This document shows positions 63,101 through 64,000 of a stretch of DNA of 64,000 bases, in pieces. Under the pieces are notes generated by a model that saw only the letters and a program-made list of their open reading frames with translations, ran no database searches and was not told where the DNA came from. Each line of letters begins with the position of its first letter. Positions within the stretch are counted from its first letter, which is position 1. The position numbers and the translations under genes are program-made. This DNA comes from Acidovorax radicis N35 (GTDB lineage: Bacteria; Pseudomonadota; Gammaproteobacteria; Burkholderiales; Burkholderiaceae_C), in assembly GCF_000204195.1 (NCBI RefSeq), contig NZ_AFBG01000003.1, positions 124,001 through 188,000 of the forward strand, in the 5' to 3' direction.

Positions 63101-63586
63101 GAGATGCTGGCCGAGGGGCGGCGGGTGCTGCTGTTCTCTCAGTTCACCAGCATGCTCACGCTGATCGAGGCCGAGCTGAAAAAGCGCGGCCTGCCCTGGG
63201 TCAAGCTCACCGGGCAAAGCCAGAAGCGCGACGCGGTCATCGACCAGTTCACCAGCGGGCAGGTGCCGCTGTTTCTGATCAGCCTGAAGGCGGGCGGAGT
63301 GGGGCTGAACCTGCCGCAGGCCGACACCGTGATCCACTTCGACCCCTGGTGGAACCCCGCGGCCGAAGCCCAGGCCACCGACCGCGCCCACCGCATCGGC
63401 CAGACGCAGAGCGTGTGGGTGATCAAGCTCGTGGCGCAGGGCACCATCGAAGAGCGCATCCTGGCGCTGCAGGACAGGAAGGCGCAGCTGGCCGGCAGCC
63501 TGTACGGCGGCGCCGCCGCACGCACGGAGCCGCTGTTTACCGAGGGCGACCTGGCCGAGCTGCTGGCGCCGCTATCACTGTCATAG
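60119..63586 (+). CDS. SNF2-family DNA helicase with SWIM zinc finger
   Basis: A 1,155-residue helicase. An N-terminal SWIM finger (CSCPVGADCKHAVAL, about residues 86-100) precedes a 500-residue region with no recognised domain, and then a complete SNF2 ATPase: Walker A DDMGLGKTLQTLAHI, DEAQ box LDEAQNIKN, SGTPMENHLGEIWSLFHFL, and C-terminal ISLKAGGVGLNLPQAD and DRAHRIGQTQSV. The proposed start is a TTG at 60119 with no clear ribosome-binding site, next to a repeat; a GTG at 60128 is an alternative. The TAG stop is within another repeat copy. Role unknown; related proteins are thought to remodel DNA-protein complexes. Confidence 0.9.
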   Translation: MDFVPTPRPPWFQIGSLQAQCDKGTWSRGAELHRQGAVLRIAVKPDGMDGWALEGEVLGSQPVPYAVRVQLTMSDAGLVQSWWGECSCPVGADCKHAVALALKSVHLGGEPPATATQATQAADALKALQQRKEALARTEAEARLVRWLREWDRAAGASATTPSDPQADRPEQYLYLVSTVGLPRATLQQMQLEAVVSYPKVTGGWAKPKPVRTQPAPGQAVYDRASDADRQVLQLLRAMPRGLGYYSAYSAGPVAVLEGSVGVLALQQAASTGRLFADAGGSMVGAPLAWGPPLPLTWAWQEGPASAAAGGDTTWALRPGLPGTSATLCSNTPPLYLDAANGLCGTVDMQGLSAAQLAMLLKAPALSTAALQKHQADLATRLGGVLPLPPVGAPLARVQGVKPLARLHLGPTPPVDVPGLGLITAQLQFDYQGHRGWWAGQDLAVMVPGADGVQVLLQRDAQAELSAIERLLHLGLLGTDDGLFGIPGEQPQTAWMHWADNGFAVLRDAGFAVTVDAALNGWITHADTLDVALQPDGAGGGEGDEATSPWFALSLGMEVGGVRHNILPWLPDLIAAAADQPLDAATGLPQLPPYVYLPSLQGPGFVRLPTDTLRPWMAALLDLVGDRVHDFTADSLKLSRQDALRTSAALGQGVPWQGAHALRAVVAQLQGTSALPQVPLPAGVRATLRPYQQQGLNWLQFLRAHGLAGVLADDMGLGKTLQTLAHIQVEKDAGRLTDPALVIAPVSLMGNWQREAARFCPGLRCLVLHGAGRHAVADAVAEHDLVIAPYSLLQRDRDRWLAQPWHLVVLDEAQNIKNASTQAAQVVGELHARHRLCLSGTPMENHLGEIWSLFHFLMPGFLGSQQRFKQVFRAPIEKQGDGARMAQLRARITPFMLRRTKALVAGELPPKVETVMPVELAGAQADLYETIRLGMEKTVREALHTKGLAKSQITVLDALLKLRQVCCHPQLLPLEAARAVNASAKLEQLMVMLPEMLAEGRRVLLFSQFTSMLTLIEAELKKRGLPWVKLTGQSQKRDAVIDQFTSGQVPLFLISLKAGGVGLNLPQADTVIHFDPWWNPAAEAQATDRAHRIGQTQSVWVIKLVAQGTIEERILALQDRKAQLAGSLYGGAAARTEPLFTEGDLAELLAPLSLS

Positions 63587-63625
63587 CTGCTCGCGCCGAT
63601 TGGATAAGCGCCGGGTGCCGTTTTG
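63581..63625 (-). repeat. Dispersed hairpin repeat at the SNF2 gene stop
   Basis: TCATAGCTGCTCGCGCCGAT then TGGATAAGCGCCGGGTGCCG and TTTTG. A partly degraded reverse copy that supplies the TAG stop codon of the helicase gene. Confidence 0.7.
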
Positions 63626-63698
63626 GCACTGCACCGCCCGGCGGGCCGCATGAACACAGGCATGGGCACGTTGACAACAGTTTTCCCTGTGCGTGCCT

Positions 63699-63727
63699 TT
63701 GCAAATCAACACTTTGCACGCTACAAT
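63699..63727 (+). promoter_or_regulatory. Sigma-70 promoter of the rimP leader
   Basis: TTGCAA (63699-63704), 17-base spacer, TACAAT (63722-63727). Predicted start about 63734. Confidence 0.7.
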
Positions 63728-63738
63728 ACGACTCTCAC

Positions 63739-63779
63739 GACCAAACGGGCGGGTACCAACCGCCCGTTTTTTTTGGTCG
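63739..63779 (+). terminator. Strong hairpin in the rimP leader, putative attenuator
   Basis: AAACGGGCGG (63743-63752) and CCGCCCGTTT (63760-63769) form a ten-base stem followed by a T-run; CGACC and GGTCG flank it and could extend the pairing. It starts about ten bases after the predicted transcription start and lies 170 bases before rimP. Confidence 0.75.
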
Positions 63780-63950
63780 AACGCTTTTGGAGCTCGAAGC
63801 TGTCGGAGAGGGTCTCCGGGGGTTATCGGGTTTTTTGTTTTGGATTTGCGCAAAAAAATGGGTGCACGTGCAGTGTGCCGATGGGTGGGCAACGTGCCTG
63901 ATCCCGGTTTGCGCAAGTTGTGTTGTTTTTTCCGGGATTGAACTGAACAC

Positions 63951-64000
63951 GTGGCATTGCAGCAAGTCGTTGAACAAATTGTGACGGGCCTGGGATATGA
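63951..64000 (+). CDS. rimP: Ribosome maturation factor RimP, first codons only
   Basis: Only 16 complete codons are visible from a GTG start: VALQQVVEQIVTGLGY (first residue read as Met). This matches the N-terminus of RimP, which helps assemble the 30S subunit and usually heads the rimP-nusA-infB operon. No strong ribosome-binding site is seen. Between the helicase gene and this start (63587-63950) lie the repeat, promoter and hairpin listed separately, and no other gene. Confidence 0.7.
   Translation, partial: MALQQVVEQIVTGLGY

Overview
This 64 kb window is high-GC chromosomal DNA from a betaproteobacterium, most likely a member of the Comamonadaceae close to Acidovorax. The inference rests on gene content and order (dnaX-ybaB-recR; mltD-gloB / methyltransferase-rnhA), methyl-accepting chemotaxis proteins ending in an xWxxF-type tail, a short SRP RNA, and extragenic repeats that I recall from Comamonadaceae genomes (from memory, not searched). 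No phage, plasmid, CRISPR array, rRNA or tRNA is visible. Most of the window is housekeeping or metabolic DNA, and the unusual material is mainly repeats, regulatory sites and a few poorly known gene pairs.

Layout. 1-3.6 kb: the 3' part of an AddA/RecB-type helicase-nuclease and an HI0933-type flavoprotein. 3.7-8.1 kb: a small secreted protein, the SRP RNA gene, then dnaX-ybaB-recR. 8.2-13.9 kb: a MAPEG protein, an orphan ABC substrate-binding protein, a DUF3096 peptide, mltD-gloB, and divergently a YafS-like methyltransferase with rnhA. 14.1-18.7 kb: an RND efflux adaptor and pump. 18.8-23.6 kb, minus strand: a molybdenum-cofactor cluster (moaA, a membrane protein, mobA, a GNAT enzyme, moeA, then a thioredoxin), with a divergent PilJ/NIT-type sensor-domain protein. 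24.6-26.3 kb: a GNAT-like protein translationally coupled to a hexapeptide beta-solenoid protein. 26.6-30.4 kb: an SDR enzyme, a DUF2889 protein, an aldehyde dehydrogenase and a Crp/Fnr regulator. 30.6-37.3 kb: Mpo1-like protein, bile-acid-symporter-type transporter, MBL-fold hydrolase, a metal-hydrolase/TetR divergent pair and a P-type ATPase. 37.4-42.4 kb: a MITE-like element, rubredoxin, a cytochrome b561 / diheme cytochrome / SHP-like cytochrome cluster and a divergent PepSY-response regulator-sensor kinase operon. 42.7-48 kb: DUF1631 protein, membrane H+-pyrophosphatase and, divergently, soluble pyrophosphatase. 48.3-55.6 kb: three chemoreceptors and a lipase-like hydrolase. 55.8-63.6 kb: a MocR regulator, two c-type cytochromes, a thioredoxin and a SWIM-SNF2 helicase. 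The window ends in the first codons of rimP, behind a promoter and a strong terminator that look like an attenuated leader.

Themes. (1) At least twelve copies of one short hairpin repeat (AGCGCTTG-N5-CAAGCGCT core) lie between genes, and two of them are read in frame inside moeA and the addA-like gene. (2) Three larger palindromic elements share the boxes CTAGGCG and CAACGACGC or a close variant, while their flanking arms differ in sequence but stay self-complementary. (3) dnaX carries an A9 run exactly where a shortened gamma subunit would be expected. (4) An identical 18-mer lies upstream of two otherwise unconnected genes. (5) Two neighbouring chemoreceptor genes are nearly identical over about 1.1 kb, including the sequence after the stop codon.
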